A stretch of DNA of 64,000 bases. It comes from Liolophura sinensis. Lineage: Eukaryota > Mollusca > Polyplacophora > Chitonida > Chitonidae. The translations under genes were made by a program, and so were the position numbers. The DNA lies in the NCBI RefSeq assembly GCF_032854445.1, contig NC_088303.1:15195501-15259500 (forward strand), in the 5' to 3' direction. Positions 37,790 through 48,374 of the stretch are shown one piece after another; the first letter of the stretch is position 1; every line of letters starts with the position of its first letter. The notes below the pieces were generated by a model that did no database searches, was not told the origin of the DNA, and was given only the letters and a program-made list of their open reading frames with translations.

Positions 37790-38440
37790 TTTTCTTTTGC
37801 TTAAAAGAATACCAAGTACCTAGCTGTCTTTTGCTGGAAGGTATACCAAGTAACGAGTTCTCCTTTCCTGGAAGGAATATCAAGTACCGGTAACCATTTA
37901 CTTTTCGTTATATTTATTTATTTTATTTGACTGATTGTGCTAATCTGGTATTGTGACCAGCCTTTTTGTTAGAAGTAACACCGAGTAACTATTTACCTTT
38001 TGCTGGAAGATACACCAAGTAAAGATTTGACCTTTTCTGGGAAGAAATGACAAGTAACTATTTACCTTTTCTTGGAAGAGTTACCAGCGTACTATTTATC
38101 TTTTACCGGAAGACACCTCAAGTAACTATTTACCTTTCTTTAGATATGTATTAACACTGTTTAAAATATTTTCCTTTTCTTAGAAGAAGTACCAAGCAAA
38201 TATTTACCTTTTGCTGGAAGATAAACCAAGTAACTATTTACCTTTTTCTGGAAAATACACTAAGTAACTATTTACCTTTTGCTGGAAGATACACCAAGCA
38301 ACTATTTACATTTTCTTGGAAGAAATACCAAGTAACTATTTACCTTTTCCTGGAAGATACACTGATTAACCATTTACCTATTACTGGAAGATATACCATG
38401 TAACCATTTATCTTTTTCCGGATGACACACCAATTAACCA
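37790..38440. repeat. 34-bp tandem repeat, about 17 copies, interrupted
   Basis: The unit runs accttttgctggaagataca, ccaagtaactattt. Two stretches (about 37900-37980 and 38130-38185) are interrupted by unrelated sequence. Not related in sequence to the 34-bp array at 14.4 kb. Confidence 0.9.
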
Positions 38441-39750
38441 TTTACATTTGCTTTTAAGAAATGCTGAGTCTCTTGGAAGGCGTATCAAGTCATCAGCTTC
38501 AGCTTTCGGGAATGAATGCCAAGTAGTCGGGTTTAAGTTCTTTTTTCTAAACAGGTTACCACTTAAAATTTCATTACTTAGAACTTGTCTGATTAAAGCA
38601 AGCACTATCATCAAAGGCTGGTACAAAGCATGATTTTGTTTCCTTTATCCATTACATAGGTATTATATAATGTGAATATTTTGAATATTTTGTAAGTTTC
38701 AATGTAAAAGTTTAAAAACTAGGTCCCGGGATGACGAAGCGATCATTGACTTAAGGCAAAACTTCAGTCATTAAAGCTGGTATGCTCCTTTCCGTTATTT
38801 TAGTAGAAACTTGTTTTACAATAACTTACCCAGAATTTACATTGTTAAGCAATATTTCACCTTGTTACATAAGAAATAACAGATTTAAAGTGATCTGAAA
38901 ATCTAAGATCGCGTCGTGATCCAAGAGGCTGGAGCTAAATTTACCGCAGGTTTGTTCCTGTTAAAAGAATAGGTGAATTTTTCGAAGTGGCTGATGTTAT
39001 ATGTACTGGACCTGACCAGTCCAGAGTGAGATTTCTGATGATAAAAACAAAGAGAGATGGATTTGAACTCCTGATTTCACCTATGGGAAGGCATTGTGAT
39101 TTTTAAAAGCCGTGAAGTTCCTGCTTGCGTGGTCAGGGGATGGTCTCCATATTACCCACTAAATGACGTGGACAAATGGCTTAGTCTGGAGGGCTTGTTA
39201 TTAGTGTCTGGACGAAACACAAACACACATGTAATTAACTCGTAAACCAGCAAGTGAATTTCCCCTCAGTCTCTTCATTGTTCCCATAAAGCATTTTAAC
39301 GACCTTGTTATTCCTGCTTAGCTGTCATTAAGGCGAGAAGGTTCTGGTGTCACTCATAATCATAGTAGTTTTTATTGCTGATATCAGAGAAATATTACGA
39401 TCATTTAACCAGTATTTCCTCAGCGACGTATGCGGCTTAATAAGAGATAAATCTTTAATGTGAACATTCATGCGGGACTGGAATTACAAAGCTGGTGCCT
39501 TGAAGGAAACATACGGATTAAAAACATATATTAAATATAACATAATATGGCTGTATATCATGATCAGTGGTCGCATTTGGTTTAGCTTCTCTGGTCCACG
39601 GGAGAATTTACTCTTTTCATAAAAGAAAATCAGCTGAAGAACTTGAAACAATATGTGACGCTGTAAATCATTAAAAATTGAGCAGACCTAACATCCGGGT
39701 AGTACTTTGTATCGATTTTTTTAAAACTAATCTTTTTCTTCTGTTGCAGG
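38441..39750. other. Upstream region of the GPCR
   Basis: No coding sequence recognised. 38707-38760 (gtcccgggatgacgaagcga) resembles the end of a MITE of the type at 44702. A strong 3' splice site (pyrimidine-rich tract ending cttctgttgcag) finishes at 39750, suggesting that the GPCR exon begins at about 39751 and that its 5' UTR and promoter lie upstream, possibly in this region. Confidence 0.45.
39735..39750 (+). promoter_or_regulatory. 3' splice site of GPCR coding exon
   Basis: Pyrimidine tract plus tgttgcag, 153 bp upstream of the ATG; implies an upstream non-coding exon. Confidence 0.5.
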
Positions 39751-39903
39751 CAGAAATATCCAGGGAGGACAGTTGCATGTGTTCAGACGAACATCTGAAG
39801 TGATGTGGATGCGGCGAAAACGTTAAAGGACAGTAAATCCGACTGTGGTGTCTCATGAAACCTAAGGACTCACTACTGAAATACTGCGAAGGCTGAAGCA
39901 AAC

Positions 39904-40949
39904 ATGGCCGGCACCATCGATAGAAATTTAGACAAATATCATCCTACCAGGCGGGGCAGATACATGTTTCTCATACTGTCGCCCTTGTTAATGATCCTGG
40001 GATTGATATTCAACATCTTGTCTTTCAAACTACTGTATCCTAAAATCAAGTCCTCTCACACCCCGACATCTTATTTTTACCTGGCCGTCCTGTCCGTGGT
40101 GACACTGGTGCGCTATTTGTCCCGGGTTTTCGCGGCTGGTTTAAGTACCTGATAGACGTGGACCTAAAGTACATGATGAACTGTGGCTGGTTTCTGGTTC
40201 GTGTACTTCACTCTGGCCGATCTCTCCGTCTATCTCATCATCACATGACCATTGACCGCTTTGTCGCCGTGTTCTTTCCATTCAGCGCCAAACTCTGGTC
40301 GACAATCCGCAGAGCCAAAATCGGCATCGTCGTCGTTACCATTTACTTGGTCTGCATCAATTTTCCATCTGATATTTTTCGATAAAGACCGAGAAAGTGT
40401 ACGATTATGAGTACACGGAGAACACCACCATAGCCACATACACAGGCGTGTATAAATGCAGCGTACCACCCCAGTACGACTACTGGTTTAAGTTCATCTG
40501 GCCTTGGGTAGACCTCAGTGTCTTCTCCTTCGTTCCCTTCGTCATCTTGGTCAGCCTGAACGCCAGTATCCTGATCAAGGAGTCACAAGCAACAAGAGGC
40601 GGCCAAAGCCCTGAAGAAGAACATGGATCGAGAGAAGAACCAGAAAAGAACCAACGTGATCCTGGCAATGATCTGCGTCATCTTCTTACTCACCACGTCT
40701 CCAGTGGTCATCCTCCACATCATCGAGCCGTACTGGGACCTGACCGATCCCATCCAAGACGCCCATCACGTTCTGGCCACAGCCATATGCGAGCACATGA
40801 TGTACTTCAACAACTGCTTCAACTTCTGGCTCTATTTCGTCAGCTGGAAGAAGTTCCGGGAAGAGCTAAGAGGCATGTTCTGTCGCGGCAATCGCGTCTC
40901 TCCCTCAGAAGGCGATCGGACTTTTGTGTCCACGGCTCAGAGTGGTTGA
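39904..40949 (+). pseudogene. Rhodopsin-family peptide GPCR, single coding exon with about five frameshifts
   Basis: A seven-transmembrane neuropeptide-type receptor of the plasma membrane; ligand unknown. Readable segments give TM1 (GLIFNILSF, about 39965-40040), TM2 (40068-40140) and TM3 preceded by a Cys (MMNCGWF, 40170). Then come DRF at 40254-40262 in place of DRY, TM4 (40318-40380), an extracellular-loop Cys (YKCSVPP, 40457), TM5 (40490-40575), a basic third loop (KALKKNMDREKNQKRTN), TM6 (40650-40715) and TM7 with FNFWLY at 40818-40835 in place of NPxxY. A Ser-rich tail ends at TGA 40947. About 350 residues, a normal length. Frame changes occur near 40135, 40200, 40246, 40385 and 40600. 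All are single-base-type indels, with no nonsense substitutions, so assembly errors are as likely as a young pseudogene. A splice acceptor at 39750 and an AATAAA at 41232 fit a real gene. Similar lophotrochozoan receptors are often annotated FMRFamide-, GHSR- or TRH-receptor-like. Confidence 0.85.
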
Positions 40950-43246
40950 TACAATAGCGGGTGTATCGAAAGCTGAGGGGTACCCACTATAAAACATGAC
41001 GACAACTTTTTTTTTACCGACAACGTAACAAAATTAAAGTTTTTAGATCAAACTCGAGCAGTAGCCTGGGGAAAAAACTGCAGTTTGGTCAGGCATATAC
41101 CAGCAGTTTTGGAAGAGCATGCACTCTTACTCATTGTCAAGATACGGGAAATTTACTTGTGTATCCGCCCCATTTGTACAGAATTGTCCACAAGCAATGG
41201 TTGACGCCGTCCTGTGAGCTTGCCAAAGTGAAATAAACATGCATTATTAACCCGTAGATATTAATGACATTGCCACCCACAACGAAATGATATTATTTTG
41301 ATAATGGTCTTCGTGGCAAAGCAAAATGATCAAAATTACGGGACATGCGATGAAGCTTCGAATGGATTCGAATGGAGCTGCTAGACTTGCAGACTAATCG
41401 TACATGACTTTTCACTTTGCAGTAATTGCTTTAAATACTTTTATAGATATACTTTTGCTATTTTCATTGAATAAGGACATTAGTTGTACAAGTGTGATCT
41501 GTATTGTCCAATGATCGTTGTAGAAATGACCATTCGGAATTGGCCATCACTGTTATTAGTTACTGTACACACTGTGTACTAAGTCACTGCAGGCCTGGAA
41601 TTCTCTTCTGTAAGAGGAATTTCAGGTACTTGTAATTATTGTGAATTTTAAACTTGCAATTGAGTGCAACAACTGGGCTATTTTCATACTGTTCACTGAT
41701 CGTAAATTACATGAGGTTCCCCGATGTGTGAAATATTTAAAGATAAATAACTGTTTTCCACAAAGGTCAGAAGCAGATCTGCTTACAATGGTAACAGGAC
41801 GCCAGTTTGTTGACTCGTCTGTAGACATTAATCCAGCTTGAGACGTCAGAAGAGATTACGTGTATGATTCAAACCCGCGCTGGTTACTTTCTGAGGTAAC
41901 CGAGAGAGAGCTGTTGATGGTTTCCATCGAGATCCACCCTACATCGATATGTACGATAGGCGATGTACAAGGGAAATTGTCTTGGTTACGGTAGTAAACC
42001 TTTCTCAAATAAATTAAAATATATTAGGTACAATGGCAGCTGATTTTCTCGCATCACAAAAACTTGTCTTTCTGGATCCATTTTGTTTAGATATTGAATT
42101 ATAAAAGTTTATGCCCAGCGTACCGAAATATTTTGCACGACTTTGTTCCTACCCTGAAATCAGGATTTATTTATTTATTTATTTATTTATTCAGTCAGTT
42201 TTGGTGGATGAGCAGTATTCTTTGGATAAACAGAAGAAAGAAAAAACAGAGTAACTTCTGTGATCTACTGGATACCGGAGATCCACAGTGTGTTCGTGAT
42301 CTACTGGATGCCGGGGATCCAGAATGTGTTCTTAATCATTAGATTTCGAAACTGTTTATATACGAAAATATTTAGTGCAATTTAATTACGCCATGTAATT
42401 CATTTAGACTCGGAAATTCAGCTGATGTGGTAGATCAGCTTCAAGCTGCACCTAAGTGTGTATTAAATAGCTTATGCATGTATTCATTACTTTTCCTCAC
42501 TTTTTTCATGTGCTTAATCCGAAGAATGCGTTAATTCGGTAATTTAAGACAGCTACTTTCGTATCGCGACCATCGTGGAAAAAGGCGATTACGGAAATTA
42601 ATAATAAAATGTATATACATTTCGACAGGTAATCGATAATTTTAATTAGAATAGGTTTACAGAACTGATAGATAACCTAGAAATTAAACTTCCTGATTAA
42701 TAAGCAGAACACTGAGCAGAGCAGGGAAGATACAATCTTCAGAGCTGTACCGCGCATGACTTAAGTAACCATTATCAGTGCTACTTTTGGGAAAGACACC
42801 AACCTTCCCACAGGATACAGGTTGACCATGCGATTTTGATTAAAATTCATTCTCCCAGTGCAGGATGGTCAGCACAACTCTGGAGTTCCCAGGCCCTCAT
42901 TATAAAAGAAGTCTCTGAGTAACATTTACATAGCTTAATACCATTTCCCGAGATAAACAACCAACGTTCTGGACAATAAACGCACTGTCTACTTTGTGAA
43001 AGGCTTTCATTGTAGCTTTTCATTTTCTCTCAAGAACGGTAATTCTTGTAGCAACATTACATCGATCAATAGTCTCTCTGAATGTACCTTGATGGATGGA
43101 AAAGTCGAGTAAAAGGTCACGTGTCATATCCGATGGCACAAAATCTATCCAACAAATAGCCTTAAACCGGAAGTATTTAAATGAATGCGCGCGCATGAAA
43201 GTAGCGTTATGACGTGTAAAATAAGAGTACTTGTTTCCAAGGCTCA
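40950..43246. other. No gene supported
   Basis: 3' flank of the GPCR. Contains a (TTTA)n microsatellite at 42164-42191 and a 36-bp duplication at 42262-42335 (gtgatctactggatnccggn-type unit, twice). A possible SINE-derived piece lies at about 41868-41945, where the minus strand has a B-box-like 'gcgggtttgaatc'. Confidence 0.45.
41232..41237 (+). promoter_or_regulatory. Candidate poly(A) signal of the GPCR
   Basis: AATAAA 283 nt after the receptor stop codon; the first canonical hexamer I found downstream. Confidence 0.35.
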
Positions 43247-43335
43247 AATGGCAGTGTTCACTAAAATGTTGCCTTTATTAACATTGGTCAAAGCAGTGTT
43301 CACTGACATGTTGCCTTTAATAACACTGGTCAAAG
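43247..43335. repeat. 43-bp tandem duplication
   Basis: Two copies of aaagcagtgttcactgacat, gttgcctttaataacactgg, tca. Confidence 0.85.
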
Positions 43336-43769
43336 CTTATTTGAACGTATAAGTTTGAACTAAAGTACTCCATTGTCAGGAAAGTAGTTACTCATTCCTG
43401 ATCTATCCATAGGAACACCTGCACTGCCTACGCCTGGTAAGTAAACACAAGTGTTTATTTGTAATTGTGTCTTGGTTTCGTTTTTATCTAAATAAATATT
43501 CACAAAAGAATAAAACTGTTTTTTTTATGTCTGTCACCATCTATGAGAAGTGCCAGGACACTGTTATACTGTATTGCTTAACTGGCTCATGGGTTTATTT
43601 ATTTATTGCTTGATTGATATCTGGGCTGAGCTAAAGGAATGAATTTAAACTTATCCATTATTTAGCCCCTCACTTCAGCCTTCACACTTGCAGATCGCTT
43701 ATACTTTCCATTCTAAAAGTATCTTCAACCTGTTATCAGCTGGATTATAGGTATTTTGGCGAGAAGGTA
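43336..43769. other. No gene seen
   Basis: AT-rich spacer before the 22-bp satellite. Confidence 0.4.
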
Positions 43770-44480
43770 CCTTTGGTAGTGGACATGTACTGTGACGGTA
43801 GTGGACATATGCTGTGACGGTAGTGGACATATACTGTGAGTTGTACTGTGACGGTAGTGAATATGTGCTGTGACGGTAGTGTACATGTACTGTGACGGTA
43901 GTGGATATGTCCTTTGACGGTAGTGGATATGTATTGTGACGGTAGTGTACATGTACTGTGACGGTAGTGTATATGTACTGTGACGGTAGTGCATATGTAC
44001 TGTGACGGTAGTGTACATGTACTGTGGCGGTAGTGCACATGTACTGTGACGGTAGTGTACATGTGCTGTGACGGTAGTGTACACATACTGTGACGGTAGT
44101 GTACACGTACTGTGACGGTAGTGCACATGTCCTGTGCCGGTAGTAGATATGTCTTTTGACGGTAGTGGACATGTACTGTGACGGAAGTGGATATGTTCTT
44201 TGACGATAGTGGATATGTACTGTGACGGCAGTGGACATGTACTGTGACGTGTACTGTGACGGTAGTGGATACGTACTGTGACGGTAATGGTCATGTACTA
44301 TGACGGTAGTGGACAAGTACTGTGACGGTAGTGGACATGTACTATGACGACAGTGGACATGCACTGTGACGGTAGTGGACATGCACTGTGAAGGTAGTAG
44401 ATATGTACAGTAACGGAAGTGCACATGTAGAGTGAGGTTAGTGGATATGTACTGTGACGGTAGTGGATATGCACTGCGAC
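43770..44480. repeat. 22-bp tandem repeat, about 32 copies
   Basis: The unit is acggtagtggacatgtactg plus tg. Since 22 is not a multiple of three, each strand frame cycles through all three phases every 66 bp. The unit lacks stops on the minus strand, so three overlapping open frames (241, 189 and 127 codons) appear there. These are artefacts of the repeat. Confidence 0.95.
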
Positions 44481-44701
44481 GGCAGTAAAAGAAATGATAT
44501 CAAAATTGTCTGAGCTTTGATTTTTAGTTCAGAGATATTCAGAAAATATCATGTACTCAAGCATCAATAACAATCTAACAAAATGAACAATTTATTTTAA
44601 ATTTTAAGTAAGAAATTCCAACTATTCCTGTAAGGTTACATACTAACATAATGAAAATCTTTCTTACCTACAGAAGCTTAATGCAAAATATTATCGTCCG
44701 G
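44481..44701. other. Spacer
   Basis: Nothing recognised. Confidence 0.4.
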
Positions 44702-44826
44702 GGTCCTGTTACACAAAGCGATCCTAGGCTGCGTTGCCTGTAAGTACCATGGCAACATATGTTTTTAACATGTGTTTCCATGGCAGTTACAATCAACACA
44801 GCCTACGCTCACTTTGAGCAAGAGGC
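44702..44826. mobile_element. Palindromic MITE-like element
   Basis: The two halves form a long imperfect inverted repeat: the left reads ggtcctgttacacaaagcga, then gtaccatggcaacatatgtt; the right, reverse-complemented, reads ggtgcctcttgctcaaagtg, then actgccatggaaacacatgt. No clear target-site duplication. Confidence 0.65.
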
Positions 44827-46269
44827 ACCATTTCCACTTGCTATAGGACGTCTTGAAAAATTATGAATAGGTTATTATTTTCTCTCATGCAAATGTCCTT
44901 TACACGTTTATAACATGTGGTATAGGCTTTGGGTTGTTTATTATAGAGATCAAATCTTGAAATATACTGGAGTGCGCTTTGATATATGTTCTTTGTGACA
45001 CGTTTAAATCTTTTTATCACATGATGTAAAATATTGTCGCATATTAAAGGGCATTACCAAAGTTCTCTGAGATCACAGTGAAGAGCAGACCATATAGAGA
45101 AGACAGTCTTTTCCCCCTAAGTATATAGTCTCAATGCAGCAACAGCGTGTATCTCTAATTATTACACTTCTGGACACAGAAAGACTGATTTACCAGTAAA
45201 AGACAATTTAAGATACATTGATTTTGGTAAAAATAACACGTGTTTGCTTTCGGATCAATAAAAAGTTATTGGGTGCGACCAGCCTGTCGTCAGTGGTTTC
45301 TAAAGTATCAGTTTATTGACACCCTGAGGTGTGTACAAAATTACAAGGTACCACGGGTTTTGAGAAAACATCAACCGTTTCGAGAGCCCTTGCAAGTGGC
45401 GTAATTGCCCCATGGATAGTGTGAATATTTTACGTGGTTCTGTCTGTACAAACACTTGTTCTGTCAGTTCAGCCAATGCAGTAACGACGCTTAGCAACCT
45501 GTTAATTGTGGTCTTCCCTTAGACGCCCCTATTGTTGATAAAACAACGGATAAAAAGCAAGTTACCTGACAGAGAAGAGGCGTCGACAGCTTTGGAATTG
45601 ACAATTTCAGCTCTTGTGCTTAAGCAACAAATATCCTTCAATCAATGCGTTCGACATCCAAAGACAATCCTGATAACACGTTAAGATATGCGCATTGCCG
45701 TGTTTGCCGGCGATCTGACAAAATATCTATATAAACGAAGACAATGTTGTCAAATTACACAATAATTCTCAGGTAACGAATACACTTCAACAGATGTTTC
45801 AAATCAAACAAAGCGTTTGGAGAAAGGTGGTGATGAAAAGAGAACAACCACCATATCTTCCCATAGCACTGATCTAACAATGGTTCAGCCAGCGACATTG
45901 GACAGCATGAAATATTTACTCCCCATTGTACACAAGCGTCACGTTATATGTGGGTGTTTTAAGCTAGGAGTGGGCGAGGAAAATACCGTAAACGATTGAT
46001 TATTTGACTGGATAGTTGAATATGAGCTACTTTTTCTCGCGCAATAAGGACTCGTGCCCAAGCCGATTTGACCATTGCTCCCTTGAAATACATGTGCACA
46101 GCGTTATCAGCTGCACAGCTTTTACAGGTCTCAGACTCCATGAAAATCTCCCTACCACACTCTCTGAGTACAATTGTCAGTACAGTTAAGAGACGAGAGC
46201 ATACTGCCTCTTTACACCGAACCATATATACGGCTGACTATTGCATGGTTGGGTCTGCCAGTAACGTGT
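44827..46269. other. No gene seen
   Basis: AT-rich sequence with short random open frames on both strands. Confidence 0.4.
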
Positions 46270-46340
46270 AAATGGTCACGGCTTTCCCCTGGACTCTGTC
46301 CGATTTCTTCCCACCATAATGCTGGCCACCATCGTAATTT
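46270..46340 (+). repeat. SINE S1 fragment
   Basis: 'aatggtcacggctttcccct' then 'ccaccataatgctggccacc'; the tail is missing. Confidence 0.7.
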
Positions 46341-46404
46341 TAATTGTCGTATCAAAAAGCTCACGTAGCCTGACGTAGAACTGACCATTCTGGGACCGTA
46401 CCCT

Positions 46405-46560
46405 GGGCCGTGTGGCACAATGTCCTCCTAACATTAGGAGAACGAAACTACCATGGCAACGATCATCGCATTACAACGCCTTGGTAAGTATGCACTGGTA
46501 AGATTAAGAAGAGCCATGTTGTAGGTTGCCATGATACTTAATCGCGCATAAGGCTACCCG
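46405..46560. mobile_element. Degenerate MITE-like palindrome
   Basis: Contains 'actaccatggcaacgatc' and, in inverted orientation, 'gtatcatggcaacctac', plus a 'gggccgtgtggcacaatg' start resembling cut-and-paste MITE ends. Weak. Confidence 0.35.
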
Positions 46561-46584
46561 CGTTTTTTTGTAAAAAAAACAATG

Positions 46585-46685
46585 GACCCAGGTTTCCTCC
46601 TTCCATAAAACTGGCCGCTGTCGTGTAAGTCAACAATTCCTGAGCACAGTGTTAAACTGCTATCAAATAAATAAAAGAAATAAAC
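46585..46685 (+). repeat. SINE S1 fragment
   Basis: 'ggtttcctccttccataaaa', 'ctggccgctgtcgtgtaagt' and an AAATAAATAAA end. Confidence 0.78.
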
Positions 46686-47860
46686 ATTAAATGGGTATCG
46701 ATAATGATAAATAGTCATGTTTATAAATATTCAAACAGGAAGTGATGTCAGAAAACACAAAAACTCAATCTTTCCTTCTGTTAATACTTCATACACATGC
46801 ATTCTGTTTATCAAAAGTAAACTTAACATGATTCTAAAGGACGTCTTGAACAATAGTAAGGAATGAGTGCTGGCATGAAGCTATAATCATTCTTACATGC
46901 GATGAACGTTGGTTATATAGGGGTACGAGAGGACATCAGTGTCAGGCTAAGCCTAAACAAACCCACGTGCATGCGAAGCACAGATTCCAAAGGTCAAGTT
47001 TGCCTAGTGGTGGCAGTCGTGTAAGGCGAGCGTAGAAAGCAGTAAAGGCTCTGCAAAGGGTGTGCAGAGAATTATTGACAAGGTACCACCTGGTCGACAC
47101 CTAGATGTGCACCTTGTTTTGATTTTCATTTTTTTAACTTGTTGCATTTTAAATTTTAAACTATTAGCGTGTCTTCGGTAGCAGAAGACAGTATCAGATT
47201 TTGCATTAATACTTATCTACGCAGTCGTATACGTGAAATACTCTTCAGTACGGCATAAAACACAAGAGTGCAAAAAAAATAATATACCTATTCAAGGGCT
47301 AAATAGTAAGTGATTGCTTGTTGGTGGATTGAATAAAATTCAACAATACAATACCGGAACAACGACGATAAAATATGATAAAACAGTTGTTGTTGTTTGG
47401 ATTTTTAAGTGTACTTCTGTAATCTAACATGGTCAGCATATTTCTGCATGACGTGTTAATGAATTTACTACGTTTTGACTGTAGTAAACGATCGTCGCAC
47501 AACATTGCACTTTGCATGCCCTGGCACCTCTCAGGTAGCCTCCAGAATTATAGATTGTGACATTAATATATTTTATACATTAGTGACATTATTAAACTGG
47601 TCAACGTAATACGACAGAAGCTTTGTCATATTAAGAGATCAGTGTCCCCTAGTGATATGATTAACACTGGTGTACCTTTTTGTGAATGCATGTATGTTTT
47701 TGTACAAACTGGCCGCAAAAGCTTCTAAGTGAATCAGATAAACATATCACGGTCGGCTTTGTCACATTCAAGTGTGATATCTGTATACTGCTGCAGTTTT
47801 CTTTTATGTTACCTTTAAATGTGGCATTGTAACAACAACAACATATATCTGACCGGTGCC
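46686..47860. other. No gene; one SINE tail scrap
   Basis: 47214-47262 carries the S1 tail ('gtcgtatacgtgaaatactc', 'gtacggcataaaacac'). The rest is unrecognised. Confidence 0.45.
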
Positions 47861-48374
47861 TTAAGCCCCGTCCAGACTACCCAACATCACTCAACTTTTA
47901 TCGACTCAACAAGTGTCAACCTGAAGTTGAGTCAACAAGTTCAGCCTTGTTGTGTATTCTGGACGGATTCTTCAACTCCGTTCGACAACACCCCAACACC
48001 ATCCAACTTTGTTGAATCGGAAATGTGCATCTGTATTTTTTTGTCAACATGTTAAGTCAAGTTGAATGAATATAGCCAATCAGCGGGCGTGTAGAAAAAA
48101 CATGACCGTCTTAAGGCATGTGGCCTTGGCAAAGTGGCGGCGCTCTCAAGGAGAGAAATTGGTCTCACAGTGAGACAGTTTCGTTGATACAGTAGTATGG
48201 CCATGGGAATAACCGATAAAATCATGACACGATTCTTCCGGTTGCTCATGCATTGGAGAAAAAGATGAAAAATTCCCTCCATTTTATCGAAAGTTTGTTA
48301 AAGCACACAGTTCAACACGCTTCAACACACGACAACAGTGTTGAACGATGTTGGATAGTCTGTATGGGGCTTAA
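47861..48374. mobile_element. 514-bp MITE with TTAA duplications
   Basis: Terminal inverted repeats of about 36 bp with about five mismatches: the left begins ttaagccccgtccagactac, the right (reverse-complemented) ttaagccccatacagactat. Both are followed by a ccaacatc..tcaac block. TTAA sits at both outer edges, the target duplication expected of piggyBac-type transposition, although the GCCCC terminus is not the usual piggyBac one. No transposase coding sequence inside. Internal sequence is rich in short gttgaac/caacaa motifs. Confidence 0.82.
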
